Assembly: GCA_002448445.1 (NCBI GenBank)
Contig: DJYC01000057.1
Location: 1-23,233 of the forward strand
Source: Treponema sp. UBA6988
GTDB lineage: Bacteria; Spirochaetota; Spirochaetia; Treponematales; Treponemataceae
Length of the DNA stretch: 23,233 nt
Direction: 5' to 3'
The notes beneath the pieces are model-generated. The model was not told the DNA's origin and searched no databases. It was given only the letters and a program-made list of their open reading frames with translations. Within the stretch, counting starts at the first letter, position 1, and each line of letters starts with the position of its first letter. Shown in pieces: positions 6,552-13,296 of the stretch. A program made the position numbers and the translations under genes.

Positions 6552-7805
6552 CTAAAAGCCCACTTTATCCAGCAAAAAATCAAACAGGTTCAAAATAAGA
6601 ATACCGTTCTCATCTCGGTATGTTGGCTGCATTCCGCCTGTAATCACAACTTTTTGAAAACTGTCTTTTATGTGCATCAAAGAACGCAGCTCCTGATCTC
6701 TTTTTTCGTCGGAATCAAGTGCAAATGCAGACTGCACATAAACTCTATCGTATCCTTTGTTGCAGACAAAATCCACTTCCAGATTCTTGCGCTCGCTTTT
6801 GCCCTCTGCATTTTTTGTGTTAAGAGTTACCTGCCCCACGTCAACAGAATATCCGCGAAGCCGAAGCTCGTTGTAAATCAGATTTTCCATAAGATGGGTT
6901 TGTTCTGTCTGTCTGAAATCCAGCCGTGCATTCCTTAATCCAAGGTCAGAAAAATAATATTTTGCAGGAGTATCAATGTATCGTCTGCCTTTGATGTCAT
7001 AGCGCACGGATTTTTCTATCAAAAAAGCGTCCTGCATATAGTCAAGATAGGCTTTTATGGTATCCTGCGTTATACTGCTTTTTTTGACAGATTTAAAAGT
7101 GGCAGAAAGTTTTCTGGGGTTTGTAAGACAGCCGATTGATGAAGAAAGAACATTTATCAGCTCTTCAAGGTCATCGTCTTTTTGGATTGCATACCTGTCT
7201 TTTATATCCACAATGTAGGTACTCAAAAAAAGCGACTTTAAATATTCCTTCTTTAGGCTTTCATCACTTTCTAATGCAACTTTTGGAAGTGCACCATAAG
7301 TCATATATTCAAGAAGAACATCATCTTTTTGTTTGTTCTGATTTATTGAATAAAATTCCTTAAAAGATAATGGCTGAATATGAATTTCATAACCGCGACC
7401 CCTGAATTCTGTGATTACGTCTTTTGAAAGAAATTTTGCATTGCTGCCTGTCACATAGACATCGACATTCTTAATATTCAAATAGCTGTTCAAAACATCT
7501 TCAAAATCACTAACCGTCTGAACTTCGTCCAAAAGCACATAGTACATTTTTTCATCGCCGATGCGGGTGTCAATATAGGCCAAAAGTTCATCTGGATTTC
7601 GCAAGTTTTTGTTTCGCCTGTCTTCCAAATTTATTTGAATGATGTGCTTGCCATCAATTCCCTCTTGTTTTAGAAAATCTACAAAAAGATTGAACAAAAG
7701 AAAGGATTTTCCACACCTTCTAAGTCCTGTAATCACTTTTATCATACCGTTATGGCGGGCAGCAACAAGTTTATTCAAATATAAATCACGATTTATGGTA
7801 ATCAT
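6552..7805 (-). CDS. AAA-type ATPase with DUF4143 C-terminal domain
   Basis: A 417-residue protein of the widespread ATP-binding family that includes AAA_14 and DUF4143 domains. Visible motifs are Walker A GLRRCGKS at about residue 25-32, Walker B YYVLLDEVQ near 93-101, a sensor-like VYVTGSNAKFLS near 120, and EVDFVC near 347-352 followed by VYVQSAF. The last resembles the D...E/QxK core of PD-(D/E)XK nucleases, though the final residue is Q. The start ATG at 7805 opens with MITINRDLYLNKL, the usual family N-terminus; an upstream in-frame ATG (7841) would translate part of an inverted repeat. There is no clear Shine-Dalgarno. The physiological role of this family is unsettled. The gene is monocistronic here. 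Confidence 0.85.
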   Translation of the reverse strand: MITINRDLYLNKLVAARHNGMIKVITGLRRCGKSFLLFNLFVDFLKQEGIDGKHIIQINLEDRRNKNLRNPDELLAYIDTRIGDEKMYYVLLDEVQTVSDFEDVLNSYLNIKNVDVYVTGSNAKFLSKDVITEFRGRGYEIHIQPLSFKEFYSINQNKQKDDVLLEYMTYGALPKVALESDESLKKEYLKSLFLSTYIVDIKDRYAIQKDDDLEELINVLSSSIGCLTNPRKLSATFKSVKKSSITQDTIKAYLDYMQDAFLIEKSVRYDIKGRRYIDTPAKYYFSDLGLRNARLDFRQTEQTHLMENLIYNELRLRGYSVDVGQVTLNTKNAEGKSERKNLEVDFVCNKGYDRVYVQSAFALDSDEKRDQELRSLMHIKDSFQKVVITGGMQPTYRDENGILILNLFDFLLDKVGF

Positions 7806-7824
7806 AATTGATATTATTGCAGAT

Positions 7825-7877
7825 ATACGCAAAAATATCAATTAAAAGAATAGATATCAGTCGATATTTTTGCGTAT
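7825..7877 (-). promoter_or_regulatory. Perfect 15-bp inverted repeat upstream of the AAA ATPase gene
   Basis: Arms at 7825-7839 and 7863-7877 (minus-strand view: ATACGCAAAAATATC on each side of a 23-bp spacer) match perfectly. The repeat lies 20 bases before the ATPase start. It could be an operator or two half-sites of a dimeric regulator. The rest of the gap 7878-8143 has no gene; it contains a G8 tract (8104-8111) and AAAATCTACACTGC at 7962-7975, which is also present at 4334-4347. Confidence 0.5.
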
Positions 7878-8143
7878 TTACATAGTTTTTACTTAATAAG
7901 CCCAAAAATACGGCTATCAGTAAAAAAAAAGCACACTTTGGTTGAACTGCTAACCATCAAGAAAATCTACACTGCCAGCTCACAAAACAGCCACAATGTA
8001 TTTTTTTCCGGCGGAAGTTTGGGAGAGGATCTTGCGTAATCCCTTAAGAACCATTATAGCAAGGATCGTACTTTTTAAAAAGGCTATGGATTTTAATTGG
8101 ACAGGGGGGGGAGATGAGATATAGATGTTATTGAATCGCGTTA

Positions 8144-8233
8144 GGGATTGGAGGGGCGGCGTAGCCGTTCGCGGCTTGACCGCGAATGGAGCGATAGCGG
8201 AACCCCGGAAAGCCCGACCCCGCGTGAGCGGGG
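8144..8233 (+). repeat. F2 structured repeat plus trailing hairpin
   Basis: GGGATTGGAGG (8144-8154) pairs at its start with AACCCC (8201-8206), with one mismatch. Inside are CGGC-loop GTA-GCCG (8157-8167), TTCGCGG/CCGCGAA with a 5-base loop (8168-8186), and ATGGAGCGATAGCGG. A separate perfect hairpin CCCCGC-GTGA-GCGGGG follows at 8218-8233. It sits downstream of the transporter operon and could slow 3'-end decay. Confidence 0.65.
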
Positions 8234-8251
8234 GAACGCCCAAAGAAAGAT

Positions 8252-8842
8252 TTACTGCCCTTTTGCAATGTCGCAGATGATTTTTACGCACTGGTCAATG
8301 CCAAGGGAAGATGAATCCAGGCAGAGGTCGTAGTAGCGGCTGTCTCCAAACTCGGTGTTGGTGTAGTAGGAGCAGTACTTGCGACGCCTCTTGTCTACGG
8401 TGCGGATGTTTGCAATTATCTGCTGCTCGCTCTTGTCCGGCATTTTTTCCTGCTTTAGGCGCATTGCCCTCCAGTAAAGGTCTGCGTGGATAAAGACGTG
8501 CAGGGAATCGTCGTATTCGGAGAGGATGCTGTTTGCGTTGCGGCCAACGATTACGCATTTTCCGTGCTCGCCAATCTTCCGGATAACGTCCCTCTGGGCG
8601 GTAAAGAGCCTTTCGTTAAGTGGGGCATTGTACATGTCAAAGAGGCTCTGGGTAAAGCCAAAGTTCATGGGCACAACCTCGTCCATGTTGAGCACTTCGT
8701 CCATGCCAACATTCGCTTTCTTTGCCGCCTGAATAATCAGCTCCTTGTCAAAATATTCAAAGCCCAACTTTTCTGCAACACGGATTCCTATTTCTCCACC
8801 GCCGGCACCAAATTCGCGGCTTATCGTTATCAATTTTTTCAT
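8252..8842 (-). CDS. Cytidylate-kinase-like protein
   Basis: The 196-residue product belongs to the cytidylate-kinase-like P-loop family common in gut Firmicutes and spirochaetes. It has ITISREFGAGGGEIG at residues 5-19, where the Walker A Gly-rich loop is atypical (GAGGGEIG instead of GKGGSGKS). EYFDKELI follows near 29, VIVGRNAN near 96 and a R..LK/RRR..Y lid-like block near 127-155. Substrate specificity is unknown; true CMP kinase activity should not be assumed. The start has AAGGTGG five bases upstream. It follows the ABC ATPase gene by 23 bases and is the last gene of that operon. Confidence 0.8.
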   Translation of the reverse strand: MKKLITISREFGAGGGEIGIRVAEKLGFEYFDKELIIQAAKKANVGMDEVLNMDEVVPMNFGFTQSLFDMYNAPLNERLFTAQRDVIRKIGEHGKCVIVGRNANSILSEYDDSLHVFIHADLYWRAMRLKQEKMPDKSEQQIIANIRTVDKRRRKYCSYYTNTEFGDSRYYDLCLDSSSLGIDQCVKIICDIAKGQ

Positions 8843-8865
8843 ACGGCCACCTTAAAAAAATTTGT

Positions 8866-9612
8866 TCACAAAACCTTGTTCAAAAAACTGATTGTGCGCT
8901 CCTGCTTGGGGTTCTTTAAAACCTCGTCAGGGGTGCCCTCTTCTATAATGTAACCGCCGTCCATAAAGACAACCCTGTCTGCAACCTCACGGGCAAATCC
9001 AATTTCGTGGGTAACAACGACCATGGTCATTCCGCCTTTTGCAAGTTCCTTCATTACAGAAAGAACTTCGCCTACCATCTCCGGGTCAAGGGCGCTGGTG
9101 GGTTCATCAAAAAGCATTATGGAAGGATTCATTGCTAGTGAACGTGCTATTGCAACGCGCTGCTTCTGTCCGCCGGAAAGCTGCTGGGGGTAGCTCTGGG
9201 CCTTGGAGTCAAGCCCTACCCTCTTTAGCAAAGCCATGCCTGCTTCTTCTGCTTCTGCCTTGCTCATCTTCTTTAGCTCCACCGGGGCAAGCATTATGTT
9301 CTGCAAGACCGTCATGTTGGGAAAAAGGTTAAAGTGCTGGAAGACCATGCCTATGTTTTCGCGCACCTTGTTTATGTTCACCTTCTTGGAATTGATGTCC
9401 GTGCCGTTAACAATTATTGTTCCTGATGTAGCAGTCTCCAGTTTGTTAAGGCAGCGGAGGAAGGTGGACTTGCCGCTTCCGCTTGGGCCAATTACGACGA
9501 TTACTTCACCCTGGTGAATGTCTATGCTTATGTCCTTGAGAACCTCAAGCTTTTCAAAATTCTTTTTTAGATTCTCAACGTGAATCTTTACCTCTGAATT
9601 ATTTGTCGCCAA
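8866..9612 (-). CDS. Amino-acid ABC transporter, ATP-binding subunit (GlnQ-like)
   Basis: The 248-residue ATPase drives a polar amino-acid importer at the inner membrane. It shows Walker A GPSGSGKST (42-50), Q-loop GMVFQHFNLFPNMTV near 90, signature LSGGQKQR near 143, Walker B IMLFDEPTSALD near 163 and the H-loop THEIGFA near 200. This is the standard GlnQ/HisP pattern. Translation starts with TTG at 9612, supported by AGGAG eight bases upstream and by the absence of a suitable ATG. The start overlaps the end of the permease gene by 14 bp, which indicates translational coupling. The substrate cannot be read from the ATPase. Confidence 0.93.
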   Translation of the reverse strand: MATNNSEVKIHVENLKKNFEKLEVLKDISIDIHQGEVIVVIGPSGSGKSTFLRCLNKLETATSGTIIVNGTDINSKKVNINKVRENIGMVFQHFNLFPNMTVLQNIMLAPVELKKMSKAEAEEAGMALLKRVGLDSKAQSYPQQLSGGQKQRVAIARSLAMNPSIMLFDEPTSALDPEMVGEVLSVMKELAKGGMTMVVVTHEIGFAREVADRVVFMDGGYIIEEGTPDEVLKNPKQERTISFLNKVL

Positions 9613-10267
9613 TCTTGATTCTCCTTTCCAGGACTTTTGCTGCCCGACTCAAAGATACAATAACAATCATGTAAAGCAAGCCAACGATTGCCCAGGTTTC
9701 CAAACTGCGGAATGTGTTTCCCGCTATTGTTCGTCCTGTATTTGTAAGCTCAGGATACCCGATTACAGAAAGAATCGAAGTGTCCTTTAGAGTGATTATG
9801 AACTGATTTATTATGGAAGGAATCATCACTTTGAATGCCTGCGGAAGGATTACCCTTCTCATGCTTGTTCCATAAGAAAGGCCAAGAGACCTGGCCGCTT
9901 CCATCTGCCCCTTGTCTATGCTTTCTATTCCCGCGCGGAAAATTTCTGCCATGTAGGCTCCGCAGTTCATTGCAAGGGCTATGGTTCCAGCCTGGAGTGC
10001 AGGGAGGCGGAAGTTTGGTATTATCCTCTTCATTCCCTGGGGAACGCCAAAGTAAATAAAAAATGCCAGTACAATAAGAGGAACGCCTCGTATCGCGTCT
10101 ACATAAATAGTGCCAACAGCGTTAAGGGCCTTGTTGCGGCTTACATTGCAGAGGGCAAAGATAAGGCCTATAATCATGGCAAAGACAAGTGCAAGCAAGG
10201 CAAGAAGCAGAGTGTTGGCCAGCGAGGATGCCAGCATTAAAAAATATGTTTTAAAAATAGAAATCAT
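9599..10267 (-). CDS. Amino-acid ABC transporter permease (HisM/GlnP family)
   Basis: This inner-membrane permease has 222 residues from ATG 10267. It starts MISIFKTYFLMLASSLANTL, with the N-terminal helix and the family pattern SLANTLLLAL. The EAA loop that contacts the ATPase reads YMAEIFRAGIESIDKGQMEA followed by ARSLGLS, then ILPQAFKVMIPS. About five helices are visible. Start 10267 is supported by CCGGAG 11 bases upstream. A longer in-frame form beginning at 10351 would translate half of the large hairpin between this gene and the binding-protein gene, so I reject it. One permease with one ATPase implies a homodimer. Confidence 0.92.
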   Translation of the reverse strand: MISIFKTYFLMLASSLANTLLLALLALVFAMIIGLIFALCNVSRNKALNAVGTIYVDAIRGVPLIVLAFFIYFGVPQGMKRIIPNFRLPALQAGTIALAMNCGAYMAEIFRAGIESIDKGQMEAARSLGLSYGTSMRRVILPQAFKVMIPSIINQFIITLKDTSILSVIGYPELTNTGRTIAGNTFRSLETWAIVGLLYMIVIVSLSRAAKVLERRIKIGDK

Positions 10268-10311
10268 TGTCTGCAATACTCCGGTAAGAAAAATTGACGC
10301 TTTGCAAAAAT

Positions 10312-10403
10312 GGCTGCTCTCAGGGAAATTTGCCCCGCAAAACGGCTTCACTCGATTCTCTCGTTGCAGAATGTTTTGCGTGTCAAATTTCCCTTACGCA
10401 GCC
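10312..10403 (-). promoter_or_regulatory. Large intercistronic hairpin between binding-protein and permease genes
   Basis: Three nested perfect stems: 10312-10317 with 10398-10403 (6 bp), 10322-10332 with 10384-10394 (11 bp) and 10336-10343 with 10373-10380 (8 bp), around a 29-base loop. It has no T-run. Placed after the binding-protein gene and before the permease, it probably protects the upstream message or lowers read-through, as stem-loops do in other binding-protein operons. Confidence 0.75.
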
Positions 10404-10458
10404 TTTATGTTGTAAAAGCCAATTTACATTTTGGTTAACCTACAAGGCTTTTCAAAAA

Positions 10459-11238
10459 CTACTTCAGGTATTTGTCAAGAATCTTCTGGTAAGTTCCGTC
10501 TGCGCGGATGTTCTTAAGACCTGCGTTGAACATGTCCAAAAGTTCCTGGTTCTTTTTGTCCATGATTGCAAAGCCATAAGGTGCACCTTCGCTTTCCATT
10601 CCGGCCGGAATCTTAAGGCCAAGCTTTGCGTCCTTGATGTTTGCAGCCATAATAGGTGTGTCTTCTACGCAGGCATCAGAGTTTCCAAGGATTACGTCCT
10701 GGTACATTGTAGGGGAGTCTTCAAAAACAACAACATCATAGCCGTACTTGCTCTTGAGCTTGTTTGCAAAGTCCATACCTGCTGTTCCGTTCTTTACGGC
10801 AACCTTTTTTCCCTTAAGGTCGTCAAACTTGCTGATGGAAGAATTTGCCGCAACAACGAATGTCTGGGTTGCGTTATAGTAGCCGTCGCTAAAAATCCAG
10901 CCAGAGTCAATGCGCTCCTGCTTGATTGTGGCACCTGCAATAAGTGCGTCTGCCTGTCCAACCTGAACAGCTGCAACGCCACCGTCCCAGCCAAGGCTCT
11001 GCAAGTCGTAGCTAAAGCCCTGATCCTTTGCAACGGCTGCAAGAATGTCTACGTCAATTCCAACAAATTCATTGTTCTCGTTAGTGTATTCAAAAGGACG
11101 GAATGCTGTGTCCGTAGCTACAATCCATGTTTTTCCAGAAGCAGATGCTCCGTCTCCGGCCTTCTTTTCTTTCTTGCTGCATGACGTAAGGGCAGTCAAA
11201 GCCGCCACAGCCATCACAGAAAGTACAATCTTTTTCAT
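10459..11238 (-). CDS. Amino-acid-binding lipoprotein (solute-binding family 3)
   Basis: First gene of the importer operon. The 259-residue product begins MKKIVLSVMAVAALTALTSC; Cys20 follows an LTS lipobox, so it should be anchored to the membrane after signal peptidase II cleavage. The mature part has the family-3 pattern: TDTAFRPFEYTNENNEFVG, DVDILAAVAKDQG, VQVGQADALIAG, DLKGKKVAVKNGTAG and a C-terminal GLKNIRADGTYQKILDKY. This is the polar amino-acid binding type; the ligand is not evident. AGGAG lies seven bases before the start, and a promoter is at 11269-11297. The downstream hairpin probably keeps its message more abundant than the permease message. Confidence 0.94.
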   Translation of the reverse strand: MKKIVLSVMAVAALTALTSCSKKEKKAGDGASASGKTWIVATDTAFRPFEYTNENNEFVGIDVDILAAVAKDQGFSYDLQSLGWDGGVAAVQVGQADALIAGATIKQERIDSGWIFSDGYYNATQTFVVAANSSISKFDDLKGKKVAVKNGTAGMDFANKLKSKYGYDVVVFEDSPTMYQDVILGNSDACVEDTPIMAANIKDAKLGLKIPAGMESEGAPYGFAIMDKKNQELLDMFNAGLKNIRADGTYQKILDKYLK

Positions 11239-11268
11239 ATTAAAGCTCCTATGCTATAAAGTTCCTTG

Positions 11269-11297
11269 ATTTTACAATTTTTATGAATGAATGGCAA
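11269..11297 (-). promoter_or_regulatory. Promoter of the amino-acid importer operon
   Basis: On the minus strand, TTGCCA (11292-11297) and TAAAAT (11269-11274) are separated by 17 bp. This predicts a leader of about 25 bases before the ATG at 11238. Confidence 0.6.
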
Positions 11298-11325
11298 CAG
11301 TTTAAGGGGCTTTGTAGAACAAGTA

Positions 11326-11421
11326 GCGCCAGGGAGGGCGCGTCATTTCGTTGCATAGAAATCTGTGAGTTTTCCAACGGAAAACTCATGGATAAAAATT
11401 GCACGGAGGCAATTTTTATCC
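11326..11421 (+). repeat. Module M, copy 1: three-hairpin structured repeat
   Basis: In order: GCGCC/GGCGC with loop AGGGAG (11326-11341); ATTTC/GAAAT (11345-11362); a 10-bp perfect stem with triloop AAC (11366-11388); and a 13-bp perfect stem with loop ACGGAG (11390-11421). The same series appears at 16174-16272 with different stem bases. It lies between the importer promoter and the 3' end of the Cys-cluster gene, which both read on the minus strand. Orientation of any transcript is not known. Confidence 0.75.
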
Positions 11422-11453
11422 AAAATCCCGGCCGTGTTTGGCTTTGCAAAAGG

Positions 11454-11873
11454 CTAGTTCATTTTGCTAAGTTGGGCTTCTATTTCTTCCCTTGAATGCA
11501 AAAGACCCGTGTTTATTCCGGGACAAGTCTTGGCTTCTTCTTTCCAAGTGTCCTCGCTTTTTAGGACGCTTTTCCAGAAGGGGTATGTCCTGCACTGAAG
11601 TGGGCGTGCCTGGTATGCAGAGCATCCTCCCTTTTCCCAGAGGATGCAGCTGTTGTTGCTTAGGTCGCGAAGGCTTAGGAAAGTTGAACCGTCATAATCT
11701 TCCACGCGGCGGCAGTAGACCTGCAAAAACTGTTCTTCGGTAAGGCCAGACCATTCAACAAGACGGTCAAGGTCTTCTTTTGAAAGGCGCACAACTCCCG
11801 CAAAACCGCAGCAGCAGTAGGAGCATTGCTTGCAGCTAAATTTTAAGCCGTCTTTGTAAAAGGGTTCTTCCAT
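11454..11873 (-). CDS. YkgJ-family Cys-cluster protein
   Basis: The 139-residue protein has the YkgJ/CxxCxxCC metal-binding pattern. CKQCSYCCCGF lies at residues 14-24, C.LWEKGGCSAYQARPLQCRTYPFW near 75-100, and a last Cys in TCPGI near 115. Conserved Cys residues probably bind Zn or an Fe-S cluster; the cellular role is unknown. I prefer ATG 11873, although a TTG at 11882 lies closer to the AGGA. The gene starts 12 bases after the NifX-like gene ends (the stop lies inside the ribosome-site region), so the two are probably translated from one message. Confidence 0.85.
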   Translation of the reverse strand: MEEPFYKDGLKFSCKQCSYCCCGFAGVVRLSKEDLDRLVEWSGLTEEQFLQVYCRRVEDYDGSTFLSLRDLSNNSCILWEKGGCSAYQARPLQCRTYPFWKSVLKSEDTWKEEAKTCPGINTGLLHSREEIEAQLSKMN

Positions 11874-11885
11874 CTGGGACAAATC

Positions 11886-12233
11886 CTAGTTGCCGTGGTG
11901 CTGGCACTTGGCTTCAAAGTTGCCCTTAAGCTGGCCCTTTGCAAAAAGAGCGGCTGCTTCGTCTGCAGAACCGGTAATTCCCGGAATCTCTTTTAGACCA
12001 GAAGCGGCAATGGCATCGATTGCACCCTGACCACGGTTACCCAGAATGAGGGTTTCCACTCCAAGGCTTTTGAGGTATGGAGGCAAGGCATGGTGTCCGT
12101 TTCCGCCGTTATCGATTACCTGGGAATTTAAAACCTGGCCATTCTCTATTTCGTAGAGCTTAAAATACTGAGTTTTACCAAAATGCTGGAAAACATTTCC
12201 GCTTTCTTTTTCGTAAGTAACTGCAATTTTCAT
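11886..12233 (-). CDS. NifX/NifB-type dinitrogenase iron-molybdenum cofactor domain protein
   Basis: A 115-residue single-domain protein of the NifX/NafY-like family. It starts MKIAVTYEKESGNVFQHFGK, a typical first strand and HFG loop, then has YEIENGQV, NGGNGHHALPPYLKSLGVE, LILGNRGQGAIDAIAASGL and a C-terminal CQHHGN that may bind metal. Stand-alone members occur in many anaerobes that do not fix nitrogen, and no nif gene is present here, so a role in metal-cluster handling is the safer reading. No strong Shine-Dalgarno precedes the ATG. The YkgJ-like protein encoded just downstream is also Cys-rich, which fits a shared metal-related job. Confidence 0.87.
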   Translation of the reverse strand: MKIAVTYEKESGNVFQHFGKTQYFKLYEIENGQVLNSQVIDNGGNGHHALPPYLKSLGVETLILGNRGQGAIDAIAASGLKEIPGITGSADEAAALFAKGQLKGNFEAKCQHHGN

Positions 12234-12297
12234 GTCTACATATTAAAGAGTATGTGAGATTTATTCAAGGAAGTTTAGCTTGAATCCTAAAAACAAT

Positions 12298-12350
12298 GCG
12301 GGGAACTCCGTTGCAACCTACGCGGGGAACTTCGTTGTAATTTACGCGGG
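12298..12350. repeat. 24-bp tandem repeat, two and a fraction copies
   Basis: GCGGGGAACT.CGTTG.AA starts at 12298 and at 12322. A third copy begins at 12346 and runs straight into the F2-type repeat, whose first bases are GCGGGATTGGAG. Confidence 0.7.
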
Positions 12351-12516
12351 ATTGGAGGGGCCGCCGCAGGCGGTTGCTGTTGGGTGAGACTGGGCTTTGC
12401 CCGGTCGAACCCCAGCAATGGAGGCGAAAGCCGGAACCCCGCAAAGCCCGTGGCGCAGAGGCATGTTGGCCGAGTTAGCAATGAAGCATTTGGTAGAGCA
12501 GGAAAAAGTTCGTCCT
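12346..12516 (+). repeat. Hybrid F2/F1 structured repeat
   Basis: The left part is F2-like. GCGGGATT (12346-12353) pairs with AACCCCGC (12435-12442), one mismatch. Inside are CCGCC-GCA-GGCGG (12361-12373) and a long stem from TTGCTG (12374) to CAGCAA (about 12413-12418). GGCGAAAGCC lies just before the closing arm. The right part (12450-12516) matches the F1 tail: GTGGCGCAGAGGCATG, then GTTAGCAATGAAGCA and TTGGTAGAGCAG, then TTCGTCCTAAAAAAT, shared with 21143-21157. This links both families. Confidence 0.7.
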
Positions 12517-12522
12517 AAAAAA

Positions 12523-13203
12523 TCATAAAAATTTTTTGCCTGCCACAAGTTCGTAGCTTTGCCGGGTAAGATTGCACAAGCTTTCAAAATCCGTTGCGGC
12601 CGTCAGCAAGACTGTAATCCAGTGCTTTTTGTTCATGTGCCAGGCTGGAAAGACGGATTTTTTGTTGACCAGGCCTTTTATTTTTTCCGGGTCGGCTTTT
12701 AAGTTTACAACCCAGACTTCTTCCTCTGCGGCAGAAGAAAGTGACAGCTGGCGGAATTTTATCTTCATTATTAAGGCAAACCATTTTCCGCCGGGGCAGC
12801 GGTAGACTGAATAGTCGGGGCTGTCTTGCCAGGGAAAGTCTGGCTCTGCATTGAACTTTTCCTTTAAAAATTCCAGGTACTTTTCTTTTGGCGATGAAGT
12901 TTTAAAGCAGCTCTTACGGAATTCTTTTACAAGTTCAAGAACCTGTTCACGGATTTTTGCAAGAAAGGCTCCGTTTGCGCGGGGCATGTCAAAAAGGGCA
13001 TATTTTTCGTCTGTTTCAGAATCAAAAACTTCCGCCGTAAGACTTTCCAAAGATGAATTTATTTTTAGGAGCACATAAAAATCTTCGCAGGGTGGCCTTA
13101 GGTTTTTCTTGCAGATGAATCCATCGCTTTGCTTTTTAAAACCAAATTTGGGGAAGGATTTTTCACATGCAAGTGCGGAAGAAAAAATATAGCTTAAGTC
13201 CAT
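12523..13203 (-). CDS. YjbR/MmcQ-family protein with an N-terminal extension
   Basis: The 226-residue product has a C-terminal YjbR/MmcQ domain, a CyaY-like fold with double-wing DNA-binding-like architecture. It reads SPDYSVYRCPGGKWFALIM, then VNLKADPEKI, then VFPAWHMNKKHWITVLL, then SYELVAGKKF, over about residues 125-226. The ~110 residues before it are extra compared with the usual ~115-residue family length and resemble a second, degenerate copy of the fold (PPCEDFYVLLKINS...). ATG 13203 is chosen because the longer form (to 13263) would translate the gltX terminator. It follows gltX on the same strand but beyond that terminator, so it may be weakly expressed by read-through. Function unknown. 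Confidence 0.8.
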   Translation of the reverse strand: MDLSYIFSSALACEKSFPKFGFKKQSDGFICKKNLRPPCEDFYVLLKINSSLESLTAEVFDSETDEKYALFDMPRANGAFLAKIREQVLELVKEFRKSCFKTSSPKEKYLEFLKEKFNAEPDFPWQDSPDYSVYRCPGGKWFALIMKIKFRQLSLSSAAEEEVWVVNLKADPEKIKGLVNKKSVFPAWHMNKKHWITVLLTAATDFESLCNLTRQSYELVAGKKFL

Positions 13204-13233
13204 AAAATAAGTCCATAAAAAATGGTTGTTTAC

Positions 13234-13277
13234 AAAAAAAGCTTGCCCAGAAATCAACTGCAATTTCAGGACAAGCT
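13234..13277 (-). terminator. Rho-independent terminator of gltX
   Basis: On the minus strand, a 15-position stem (13263-13277 with 13240-13254; one wobble and one mismatch) is followed by a T7 run (A-run 13234-13240). It starts 20 bases after the gltX stop. Confidence 0.8.
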
Positions 13278-13296
13278 CTTTCTTGTTAAGCGGATT

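Noticed and set aside
8093..8105. TTAATTGGACAGG also found at the 3' end of the IS4 relic (778-790)
   Set aside because: A 13-base match alone does not prove an insertion-sequence end. No other IS4 sequence is present near 8093, and the match may be chance.
8486..8953. A 155-codon plus-strand open frame
   Set aside because: It is antisense to the kinase-like gene and the end of the ABC ATPase gene, with no independent evidence.
10294..11184. A 296-codon plus-strand open frame
   Set aside because: It lies wholly antisense to the binding-protein gene and hairpin and is rich in Cys and Val, as expected from a mirror frame of a biased coding sequence. It has no ribosome site or recognisable domain.
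11886..12233. Evidence for nitrogen fixation from the NifX-like gene
   Set aside because: Stand-alone proteins of this domain are common outside nitrogen fixers, and no other nif gene is present in the window.
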